DNA of 12,541 bases from Chloroflexota bacterium (GTDB lineage: Bacteria > Chloroflexota > Limnocylindria > Limnocylindrales > CSP1-4), in assembly GCA_021801545.1 (NCBI GenBank), contig JAJYXX010000137.1:1-12541 (forward strand), in the 5' to 3' direction. Below are positions 1 to 12,430 of the stretch, piece by piece. Position 1 is the first letter of the stretch, and each line of letters opens with the position of its first letter. Both the position numbers and the translations under genes were made by a program. The notes under the pieces were generated by a model. The model ran no database searches and had not been told where the DNA came from. It saw only the letters and a program-made list of their open reading frames with translations.

Positions 1-209
1 CGCACGCGGGCGATCTTGCGCAGGGCCGAGTTCGGCTTCTTCGGCGTCATCGTGCGCACCTGCAGACAGACGCCGCGCTTCTGAGGAGCGCCCGGAACGG
101 GCTCCTGGCGCTGCTTCAGGCTGTTCCAGTTCTTGCGCATCGCCGGCGCCTTGACCTTCGAGATCTTGGGCGTACGGCCATGGCGCACGAGCTGGCTGAT
201 CGTCGGCAC
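1..209 (-). CDS. rpsL: 30S ribosomal protein S12, N-terminal part (runs off window)
   Basis: S12 sits at the decoding centre of the 30S subunit and helps monitor codon-anticodon pairing. The 69 complete codons visible begin PTISQLVRHGR and contain the family signatures PQKRGVC (residues 42-48) and TPKKPNSALRK (55-65). The start is GTG at 209-207, with an AAAGGAG ribosome site 10 bases upstream (226-220). Between KVKAPAM and PQKRGVC there is a stretch of about 14 residues that E. coli and mycobacterial S12 lack; Bacillus subtilis S12 has a similar one, so this is the long form. Lys57, equivalent to Lys43 of mycobacterial S12, is unchanged, so this site gives no sign of streptomycin resistance; the second common resistance site lies outside the window. 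The gene follows rpoC after 277 bases and has a good promoter of its own, so it probably opens the str operon. Confidence 0.97.
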   Translation of the reverse strand, partial: MPTISQLVRHGRTPKISKVKAPAMRKNWNSLKQRQEPVPGAPQKRGVCLQVRTMTPKKPNSALRKIARV

Positions 210-288
210 GGAGACGCTGCTCCTTTCAGGGTTCCTGGTTGATGATCGTCATTCGGCCGGCTCCCGCCGGCGCCCGCAACTGCCCGCT

Positions 289-330
289 GGGCGGGGACCG
301 TCGGGCGGGGACCGTCGGGTCGGGACCGCT
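289..330. repeat. Three 14-bp G-rich tandem units in the rpsL leader
   Basis: The plus strand reads GGGCGGGGACCGTC twice exactly (289-302 and 303-316), then a diverged third unit, GGGTCGGGACCGCT (317-330). The array lies between the rpsL promoter and start codon. It holds six runs of three or four G separated by 1, 6, 1, 6 and 2 bases, which fits the usual G-quadruplex pattern on the template strand; the mRNA would be C-rich here. Function is unknown and it may be simple replication slippage. Confidence 0.85.
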
Positions 331-402
331 GGTCGGTGGCGACGGGTCCGTCGCGTGCGACAGCCGGTATCAGACGTGACCCGCTCGGGGCCACGAAGGC
401 GG

Positions 403-432
403 AGTGTATCAGCGGGCCGGAGGGAGTGTCAA
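403..432 (-). promoter_or_regulatory. Probable sigma70-type promoter for rpsL (str operon)
   Basis: Read on the minus strand, a perfect TTGACA -35 box (432-427) is followed after 18 bases by TACACT (408-403), four of six matches to TATAAT, preceded by TG-A as in an extended -10. Predicted start of transcription is near 396, giving a leader of about 185 bases before the GTG of rpsL. Few other AT-containing hexamers exist in this GC-rich gap, which strengthens the call. No transcript data were available. Confidence 0.62.
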
Positions 433-436
433 ACGG

Positions 437-453
437 CGACAGATGCCCTGTCG
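437..453 (-). terminator. Small hairpin after rpoC, weak terminator candidate
   Basis: CGACAG and CTGTCG form a perfect 6-bp stem with a 5-base loop, 34 bases after the rpoC stop. The minus strand then reads CCGTTTGACA, so only three T follow and they run into the -35 box of the rpsL promoter. The stem is short and the T run poor, so termination would be partial at best; it may be just a spacer hairpin. Confidence 0.3.
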
Positions 454-486
454 GGGGTCACCCGATCTCTCCCGGCAGCCCCCTGC

Positions 487-4935
<4,449 letters not shown>

Positions 4936-4989
4936 CGTTCTCCTCCGCGCCGCCGCCTGGCTCGGCGACGCGATACGGACCCTGGGCGA

Positions 4990-5021
4990 GCGAAGCCGGG
5001 CCGGCCGGACGCCGGCTTCGC
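4990..5021 (-). other. Strong 10-bp hairpin between rpoB and rpoC
   Basis: GCGAAGCCGG and CCGGCTTCGC pair perfectly around a 12-base GC-rich loop, 19 bases after the rpoB stop. No T run follows on the minus strand (TCGCCCAGGG), so it does not look like an intrinsic terminator. A processing site or a stabiliser of the rpoB mRNA end is possible; rpoC has its own strong ribosome site downstream. Confidence 0.55.
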
Positions 5022-5040
5022 GAGTGGCGTGCGATGAGCG

Positions 5041-8496
<3,456 letters not shown>

Positions 8497-8551
8497 GAAC
8501 CGCTCCTTGACGGAGGAGAAGAGAGGGGAAGGCCGCGCTCACAGACCGAAT

Positions 8552-8579
8552 AGGATACCGCAAATCGCGCACATGTCAA
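8552..8579 (-). promoter_or_regulatory. Probable sigma70-type promoter for rpoBC
   Basis: The minus strand shows a perfect TTGACA (8579-8574), 16 bases of spacer, then TATCCT (8557-8552), four of six matches to TATAAT. Predicted start is near 8545, giving a leader of about 50 bases that ends in the AAGGAG site of rpoB. It lies just past a 13-bp hairpin, so the arrangement is stop then restart. The spacing is slightly short and there is no extended -10. Confidence 0.6.
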
Positions 8580-8581
8580 AT

Positions 8582-8612
8582 AGGGGCGGTGGTGGGTGTC
8601 ACCACCGCCCCT
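8582..8612 (-). terminator. 13-bp hairpin between rplL and rpoB, terminator/attenuator candidate
   Basis: AGGGGCGGTGGTG on the plus strand pairs perfectly with CACCACCGCCCCT around the 5-base loop GGTGT, and is symmetric enough to fold on either strand. On the transcript it is followed by ATTTG, whose T run forms the start of the rpoBC -35 region. The stem is very stable but the T tract short, so partial read-through is likely. In E. coli the same intergenic position carries an attenuator and an RNase III site (established), so an attenuator role here is a reasonable inference. Confidence 0.6.
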
Positions 8613-8662
8613 GGCGCACCCAGCCAGGTCGCGATCGCCCACAACGACGCGCGGGCGTACCT

Positions 8663-8695
8663 CCCGGCCGGGTACCAGCCGGGAAACCGGCCGGG
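8663..8695 (-). other. GC-rich inverted repeat just after the rplL stop
   Basis: Two copies of a CCGGCCGGG-type arm (8663-8671 and 8687-8695) can form a 9-bp stem with a 15-base loop, beginning four bases after the rplL stop. Each arm is nearly self-complementary, so other folds are possible. No T run follows. It could protect the rplJL mRNA 3' end or help terminate together with the hairpin at 8582-8612. Confidence 0.4.
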
Positions 8696-8699
8696 TGGC

Positions 8700-9089
8700 C
8701 TACTTGATCTCCACCTTGGCGCCCTGCCCCTCGAGAGCGGCCTTGATCTTCTCGGCCTCCTCCCGGGTGACGCCCTCCTTGACCGGCTTGGGGGCCGCGT
8801 CGACGAGGTCCTTCGCCTCCTTGAGGCCGAGCCCGGTCAGCTCGCGGACGACCTTGATGACGGGGATCTTGTTCGGGCCGACCTCGGCCAGGATCGCCGC
8901 GAACTCGGTCTGCTCCTCGACCGCCTCGGCGGCGGCGGGGGCGGTCGAGGCCGGGGCGGCGGCCACGGCGACCGGGGCGGCGGCGGTGACGCCGTAGCGC
9001 TCCTCGAACTTCTTGATGAACTCGGACAGCTCGAGCACGGTCATGCCGTCGATCGCCTCGAGGATCTGCTCCTGGGTAAGGGTGGCCAT
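8700..9089 (-). CDS. rplL: 50S ribosomal protein L7/L12
   Basis: L7/L12 forms the mobile stalk dimers that recruit and stimulate EF-Tu, EF-G and other GTPase factors. The 129 residues show the normal plan: an N-terminal dimerisation helix pair (1-33, LTQEQILEAIDGMTVLELSEF), an Ala/Pro-rich flexible hinge (about 35-58) and a globular factor-binding domain (about 60-129) with the signature GLGLKEAKDLVDAAPK. The ATG at 9089 has AAGGAG 10 bases upstream (9105-9100). It follows rplJ by 114 bases. An independent ribosome site of this quality agrees with the known need for several L12 copies per L10. Downstream come two hairpins and the rpoBC promoter, so this is probably the last gene of the rplJL transcript. 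Confidence 0.99.
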   Translation of the reverse strand: MATLTQEQILEAIDGMTVLELSEFIKKFEERYGVTAAAPVAVAAAPASTAPAAAEAVEEQTEFAAILAEVGPNKIPVIKVVRELTGLGLKEAKDLVDAAPKPVKEGVTREEAEKIKAALEGQGAKVEIK

Positions 9090-9116
9090 CGTTCGTGAAC
9101 TCCTTCGTTGAGGGGG

Positions 9117-9188
9117 CTGGCAACAATGCCAGGGTGGAGTGGTCGCAGATATCGTGAGCGGTCCGGGCGGCGCGGCCGTTGAGCGGCC
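9117..9188 (-). other. Two small hairpins in the rplJ-rplL gap
   Basis: On the minus strand the gap first offers GGCCG / CGGCC with a CTCAA loop (9188-9174). It then offers CTGGCA / TGCCAG with a TTGT loop (9132-9117), which ends 11 bases upstream of the rplL AAGGAG site. Neither is followed by T-rich sequence. They may help fold the intercistronic region so that rplL is initiated independently, but short GC stems also arise by chance at this composition. Confidence 0.3.
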
Positions 9189-9203
9189 CGCCTCCCCCGG
9201 TCG

Positions 9204-9728
9204 TCAGCCGCCGGCGCTCGCCTTCTGGTCGGCGACCGCCTGCAGCGCGTAGGCGAGGTTGCGCAGGTTCGCCCCGAGCAGCCCGCCGAGCGTGGCGATC
9301 GGCGCCTGCATCGCTCCGGCCAGCTGTGCCCGGAGAACCTCACGCGAGGGCAGGTTCGCCAGGCGAACGACCGCCTCGCCATCGATCGCCCGGCCGCCGA
9401 TGACGGCGCCCTTGACCTTGACGAGCTTGTACGGGCGCGTTGCCTCGAGGACGGCCTTCGCGGTCGCGGCCTCGTCGGCACCGAACGCGATCGCGGTCGG
9501 GCCGGTCAGCAGCGACGACAGGGCTTCCGCCTTCGTGTCCGCAGCCGCGATCCGCATCAGGCGGTTCTTGACGACGCGGTACGAGACGCTCTGCTTGCGC
9601 AGCGCCCAACGGATCTCGGCGAGTTCGCTCACGGTGAGGCCGCGATACTCCGAGACGATGCAGGTCGAGCTGCGAGCGAGTTCCTCGCGCAGCCGGGCGA
9701 CCGTCTCGCGCTTGGCCTCGGTCGGCAT
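9204..9728 (-). CDS. rplJ: 50S ribosomal protein L10
   Basis: L10 anchors the L7/L12 dimers to 23S rRNA near L11 and forms the stalk base. The 174-residue product has the family's N-terminal pattern: an ATVARLREELARSS-like helix, then SEYRGLTVSELAEIR (27-41) and YRVVKNRLMRIA (50-61). A mixed alpha/beta core follows (GPTAIAFG, KVKGAVIGG), then a C-terminal helix (about 143-170, APIATLGGLLGANLRNLAYAL) that holds the L12 dimers. ATG at 9728 has AGGAGG at 9739-9734, five bases upstream. It is preceded by a 360-base structured gap after rplA, and rplL follows. L10 or L10-L12 feedback through its own mRNA leader is known in several bacteria; here it is an inference from position and structure. Confidence 0.98.
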   Translation of the reverse strand: MPTEAKRETVARLREELARSSTCIVSEYRGLTVSELAEIRWALRKQSVSYRVVKNRLMRIAAADTKAEALSSLLTGPTAIAFGADEAATAKAVLEATRPYKLVKVKGAVIGGRAIDGEAVVRLANLPSREVLRAQLAGAMQAPIATLGGLLGANLRNLAYALQAVADQKASAGG

Positions 9729-9903
9729 AGGTACCTCCTGACGGCAGCGCGCAACCGGCGCGCGGCGGTGGGCGGCGCCCGGCCATGACCGGGCTTGGCC
9801 CCTGCGACGTTCCCTCGCGTCTGCAGGGACGCGCCCACCGGGAGGTGGAGCGCTGGTCCTGCCTCGGCGTGCTCGCCGTCGTCCCCGGCGCCAGGGTCGC
9901 TGG

Positions 9904-9997
9904 CGGCGGTCCGGTCCGGCGGATCAAGCCCCGACCGTCGCAACCCGGCGGGCGGGTCGGCGGCGGTCCGCGGGCGCAGGCTGTCTGCGGCGGTCCG
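9904..9997. repeat. Three copies of CGGCGGTCCG
   Basis: The 10-base word CGGCGGTCCG occurs exactly at 9904-9913, 9961-9970 and 9988-9997 (plus strand), all inside the rplA-rplJ gap, at intervals of 57 and 27 bases. The first two copies also share two more G on the left. The composition is biased, so chance recurrence or a decayed tandem array is as likely as a binding site. Confidence 0.5.
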
Positions 9998-10050
9998 TCG
10001 ATTCAGTTCTCAGGCGACGCACCCGGCTGGGCCGTCGCCGCGTATCGTGC

Positions 10051-10082
10051 GGTCGGCGGGGGCTCGCGGCCCTCCGGCGACC
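10051..10082 (-). terminator. Hairpin just after the rplA stop
   Basis: GGTCG/CGACC, then CGG/CCG after one mismatch, then GGGC/GCCC around a CGCGA loop give about 12 paired bases starting six bases after the rplA stop. No T run follows (GCACGATACG), so it may be an mRNA end stabiliser or a factor-dependent end rather than a classical terminator. Confidence 0.35.
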
Positions 10083-10088
10083 GGTCGG

Positions 10089-10799
10089 TCAGGCCGCCGC
10101 GGCAACCGCCAGGACGGCCGGAAGGTCGACCCGGATCCCCGGGCCCATCGTGGCCGCGATCGTGAGCGAACGCAGGTACTGACCCTTCGCCCCGCTCGGT
10201 CGAGCGCGGTTCACCGCGTCGACGAGGTTGGCCAGGTTGTCGAGCAGCGCCTCGGGCTCGAAGCTCGCCTTGCCGATCGCGACGTGGATCAGGGCGCCCT
10301 TGTCGACCTTGAACTCGACGCGGCCGGCCTTGACCTCCTTGAGCGCCCGCTCGATGTCGAACGTGATCGTGCCCGACTTCGGGTTCGGCATCAGCCCGCG
10401 CCGGCCGAGGATCTTGCCCAGCCGGCCGACCATGCCCATCGTGTCGGGAGTCGCGAGCGCAACGTCGAACTCGAGCCAGCCGGCCTCGATCTTCTTCACC
10501 AGGTCCTCGGCGCCCACCTCGTCGGCCCCCGCGCGGAGCGCCTCCTGGGCCTTCTCGCCCTGGGCGAAGACGGCCACCCGGACGACCTTGCCGGTGCCGT
10601 GGGGCAGGACGACCGTGCCACGGACCATCTGATCGGCGTGGCGCGGATCGACGCCGAGGCGCAGGTGGGCCTCGATCGAGGCGTCGAAGTTGACCGTCGA
10701 GGTCCGCTTGACGAGTTCGACCGCCTCGCGCGGCGGGTAGACCCGGTCGGGCTCGACGAGCTTCGCCGCTTCGATGTACTTCTTGCCGTGTTGGGCCAT
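10089..10799 (-). CDS. rplA: 50S ribosomal protein L1
   Basis: L1 binds 23S rRNA helices 76-78 and forms the mobile L1 stalk that helps release deacylated tRNA from the E site. In many bacteria it also represses its own operon by binding mRNA. The 236 residues match the usual length. Recognisable blocks are the N-terminal KKYIEAAKLV, VNFDASIEAHLRLGVDPRHADQ (36-57), RGTVVLPHGTGK (60-71), the signature GRLGKILGRRGLMPNPKSGT (124-143) in the middle domain, and the C-terminal GQYLRSLTIAATMGPGIRVD. The ATG at 10799 has AGGAGG eight bases upstream. It follows rplK by 98 bases, a larger gap than elsewhere in this block, with a hairpin next to the ribosome site. I could not identify an L1-binding mRNA motif with confidence. 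Confidence 0.99.
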   Translation of the reverse strand: MAQHGKKYIEAAKLVEPDRVYPPREAVELVKRTSTVNFDASIEAHLRLGVDPRHADQMVRGTVVLPHGTGKVVRVAVFAQGEKAQEALRAGADEVGAEDLVKKIEAGWLEFDVALATPDTMGMVGRLGKILGRRGLMPNPKSGTITFDIERALKEVKAGRVEFKVDKGALIHVAIGKASFEPEALLDNLANLVDAVNRARPSGAKGQYLRSLTIAATMGPGIRVDLPAVLAVAAAA

Positions 10800-10816
10800 G
10801 CTGCTGTCCTCCTGGC

Positions 10817-10833
10817 GGTCGGCGGTGCCGACC
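10817..10833 (-). other. 7-bp hairpin beside the rplA ribosome site
   Basis: GGTCGGC and GCCGACC pair perfectly around the three-base loop ACC and end three bases upstream of the AGGAGG of rplA (10813-10808). A stem this close to the ribosome site could affect rplA initiation; no regulator is evident. Confidence 0.4.
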
Positions 10834-10898
10834 TCCCCCTGGCGCGGGGTGAACGTCCGGCAGGATCGTGCGCGGCCGGAACGCGCCGGGTGGTCCGG

Positions 10899-11324
10899 CT
10901 AGCCGACGACCTCGATGCCCATGCTCCGGGCCGTGCCTTCGATCTGGCGGATCGCCGCGTCGAGGTCGTTGGCGTTGAGGTCGGCCAGCTTGATCGCGGC
11001 GATCTCGCGCACCTGGTCACGGGTCACGCGACCGGCCGTTGCGCGCCCGGTGGTCGCGCTGCCCTTCTCGACCCCGGCCGCTTTGCGCAGCAGGTCGGCG
11101 GCGGGTGGCGTCTTGAGCACGAACGTGAACGAGCGGTCCTCGTAGATCGTGATCTGGGCCGGGATGACCTGGCCGGCCTTGTCGGCCGTCTTCTCGTTGT
11201 AGGACTTCGTGAACTCGACGATGTTGATGCCGTGCGGACCGAGCGCGGTGCCCACCGGGGGCGCGGGAGTCGCCTTGCCGGCCGGCAGCTGGAGGGTCAG
11301 GACGATGCGGACTTTCTTGGCCAC
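10899..11324 (-). CDS. rplK: 50S ribosomal protein L11
   Basis: L11 binds the GTPase-associated region of 23S rRNA, next to the L10-L12 stalk base, and is the target region of thiostrepton-type antibiotics. The 141 residues have the standard two domains. The N-terminal domain carries the proline-rich PAPPVGTALGPHGINIVEFTK (20-40), and a linker leads to the C-terminal RNA-binding domain (about 70-141) with FVLKTPPAADLLRKAAG, IAAIKLADLNA and the terminal GTARSMGIEVVG. The conserved prolines of the antibiotic-binding face are present. The start is GTG at 11324-11322, with AAGG motifs 10 and more bases upstream (11344-11335) that overlap the gap after nusG. The spacing of only 23 bases after nusG means co-transcription. 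Confidence 0.99.
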   Translation of the reverse strand: MAKKVRIVLTLQLPAGKATPAPPVGTALGPHGINIVEFTKSYNEKTADKAGQVIPAQITIYEDRSFTFVLKTPPAADLLRKAAGVEKGSATTGRATAGRVTRDQVREIAAIKLADLNANDLDAAIRQIEGTARSMGIEVVG

Positions 11325-11347
11325 GGGAGGGAAACCTTCTCCTTCGC

Positions 11348-11923
11348 TTAGAGCTTCTCGACCTGGAGGAAGTCGAGCTCGACCGGCGTCTCGCGGCCGA
11401 AGATGCTGACGAGCACCTTGACCTTGTTGCGCTCGGGGTTGACCTCGTCCACCGTGCCGATGAACTCGGCGAAGGGCCCATCGATGACACGCACGCTCTG
11501 GCCCTTGGTGAAAGCGACGCGGTACTTCGGCGTCTCCACGCCCATCTGGCGCAGGATCTGCTTGACCTCGACCTCATCGAGCGGTACCGGCTCGTTGCGG
11601 GTGCCGGGGATGTTCGCCCCGCCGACGAAGCTCGTCACGCCCGGCGTGTTGCGCACGACGTACCAGGAATCCGGGTCGAGGATCATCTCGACGAGCACGT
11701 AGCCCGGGTAGACCTTCTTCTGGACGGTGTGCCGCTGGCCCTGCCGGATCTCGATCTCGTCCTCCATCGGCACGAGGACCTGGAAGATCTTGTCCTCCAT
11801 CCCCATCGACTCGATCCGGTGCTCGAGGTTCGCCTTCACCTTGTTCTCGTACCCGGAGTACGTGTGGATGACGTACCAACGCTTCTCGGGCGTCTTCGTC
11901 TCGGAGGTGGTCGTCTCGGCCAT
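11348..11923 (-). CDS. nusG: Transcription elongation/termination factor NusG
   Basis: NusG rides on RNA polymerase at the beta' clamp and beta lobe, modulates pausing and Rho action, and can link polymerase to the ribosome. The 191 residues start with a short Thr/Glu-rich arm (1-13). The NGN domain follows (about 14-120; RWYVIHTYSGYENKVKANLE, YPGYVLVEM, PGVTSFVGG), and after a linker a KOW domain (about 137-190; FTKGQSVRVIDGPFAEFIGTVDEVN). The ATG at 11923 comes only six bases after the secE stop, and no clear Shine-Dalgarno sequence lies between them. Initiation probably relies on ribosomes finishing secE (translational coupling), with a GGGGCGAG stretch inside the secE end as the only purine-rich site. 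It is encoded in the same cluster as its polymerase target. Confidence 0.99.
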   Translation of the reverse strand: MAETTTSETKTPEKRWYVIHTYSGYENKVKANLEHRIESMGMEDKIFQVLVPMEDEIEIRQGQRHTVQKKVYPGYVLVEMILDPDSWYVVRNTPGVTSFVGGANIPGTRNEPVPLDEVEVKQILRQMGVETPKYRVAFTKGQSVRVIDGPFAEFIGTVDEVNPERNKVKVLVSIFGRETPVELDFLQVEKL

Positions 11924-11929
11924 CGGAGA

Positions 11930-12121
11930 TCAGCTCGCCCCGGAGAACAGGCGGACGGCCTGGGCGAAGACGACGTCCAGAACGGTGATGTAGATGCCGA
12001 CCGCGAAGCTCACCACGAAAACGAGCACGGTGAGGTTCCGGGTCTGCTCCCGGGTCGGCCAGCTGACCTTCTTCAACTCGGACCACGCTTCATCGAGGAA
12101 GCGTCGGATGCGATCCACCAC
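11930..12121 (-). CDS. secE: Preprotein translocase subunit SecE
   Basis: SecE is the essential small clamp subunit of the SecYEG channel in the cytoplasmic membrane. I choose the GTG at 12121-12119, giving 63 residues, the normal size for the single-span form. Residues 1-28 make the amphipathic cytoplasmic helix with the family motif ELKKVSWPTREQT (15-27), and about 29-53 make one hydrophobic membrane segment (LTVLVFVVSFAVGIYITVLDVVF). A second in-frame GTG follows directly (12118), so the start is uncertain by one codon. Longer versions would run into the tRNA-Trp gene and are rejected. The ribosome site is weak (GAGAG about 12 bases upstream). It lies between trnW and nusG, which it nearly touches. 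Confidence 0.95.
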   Translation of the reverse strand: MVDRIRRFLDEAWSELKKVSWPTREQTRNLTVLVFVVSFAVGIYITVLDVVFAQAVRLFSGAS

Positions 12122-12159
12122 GGTTCGTTCTGCTCTCGGGCTACGGATGTGGGCGGGGA

Positions 12160-12236
12160 TGGCAGGCGCGGCCGGACTCGAACCGACAACCACTGGTTTT
12201 GGAGACCAGAGCTCTGCCAAATTGAGCTACGCGCCT
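12160..12236 (-). tRNA. trnW: tRNA-Trp (anticodon CCA)
   Basis: The 77-base cloverleaf folds fully: acceptor AGGCGCG/CGCGCCT, D stem GCTC/GAGC, anticodon stem CTGGT/ACCAG with loop CTCCAAA (anticodon CCA), a five-base variable loop, and T stem GTCGG/CCGGC with loop TTCGAGT. The discriminator is G and the 3' CCA is encoded. A1-U72 and G73 match bacterial tRNA-Trp. It sits 22 bases after rpmG and 38 before secE with no promoter or terminator visible, so it is probably cut from the protein-coding transcript. That placement is common in several bacterial phyla. Confidence 0.98.
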
Positions 12237-12258
12237 CCGGTGTCCGCTGCTGGGATCC

Positions 12259-12423
12259 CTACTTGGCCTCCCGATGAAGTGTATGGCGCCGGCAACGCGG
12301 ACAGTACTTCTGAAGCTCGATCCGACCGGGATCGTTCTTCTTGTTCTTCCGAGTTGAGTACGTCCGCTCCTTGCACTCGGTGCAGGCGAGCTGGATGACC
12401 GGACGGGCTTCGACCTTCGCCAT
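12259..12423 (-). CDS. rpmG: 50S ribosomal protein L33, zinc-ribbon form
   Basis: L33 is a small 50S protein near the E site. This 54-residue frame starts at ATG 12423 and ends with TAG. It shows the family pattern QLACTECKERTYSTRKNKKN (11-30), then IELQKYCPRCRRHTLHREAK. Four cysteines, C14, C17, C41 and C44, form the zinc-binding (C+) version; paralogues that replace them in zinc shortage lack these cysteines. The ATG lies seven bases after the tuf stop. The only ribosome-site candidate is a short TAGG that includes the tuf stop, so coupling to tuf translation is likely. tRNA-Trp follows after 22 bases. Confidence 0.97.
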   Translation of the reverse strand: MAKVEARPVIQLACTECKERTYSTRKNKKNDPGRIELQKYCPRCRRHTLHREAK

Positions 12424-12430
12424 CGCGCGC

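Larger units (their letters stand above)
9729..10088 (-). promoter_or_regulatory. Long structured rplA-rplJ gap, candidate L10 leader
   Basis: No gene is visible in these 360 bases. In transcript order there is a hairpin straight after rplA (10082-10051), then a repeat-rich stretch (9997-9904) and a CCGAGGCAGG-type element near 9865-9857, reminiscent of the conserved side of known L10 leaders. Two firm hairpins follow. At 9828-9800, CCCTGC/GCAGGG and GACG/CGTC form 10 bp with one bulged A and an 8-base loop. At 9763-9747, GCGCGC pairs with GCGCGC around CGGTT and ends seven bases before the rplJ AGGAGG. I could not place a convincing promoter. Binding of the L10-L12 complex is inferred from position; the kink-turn element was not proven. 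Confidence 0.42.

Noticed and set aside
9729..10088. Promoter in front of rplJ
   Set aside because: TTGCGA- and TTGATC-like words occur, but none has an AT-containing -10 at proper spacing, unlike the clear promoters before rpoB and rpsL.
10800..10898. L1-binding mRNA site in the rplK-rplA gap
   Set aside because: Looked for the asymmetric-loop stem typical of L1 targets. Several GC-rich stems can be drawn, but none fits clearly enough to name.
9795..11351. 518-codon plus-strand frame covering the rplJ leader, rplA and rplK
   Set aside because: Mostly antisense to rplA and rplK. In the 360-base gap it has no counterpart on the coding strand and no recognisable domain.
11930..12220. 96-residue version of secE starting inside the tRNA gene
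   Set aside because: The first 33 residues are read through tRNA-Trp and its flank; a GTG at 12121 gives the normal SecE length and motif position.
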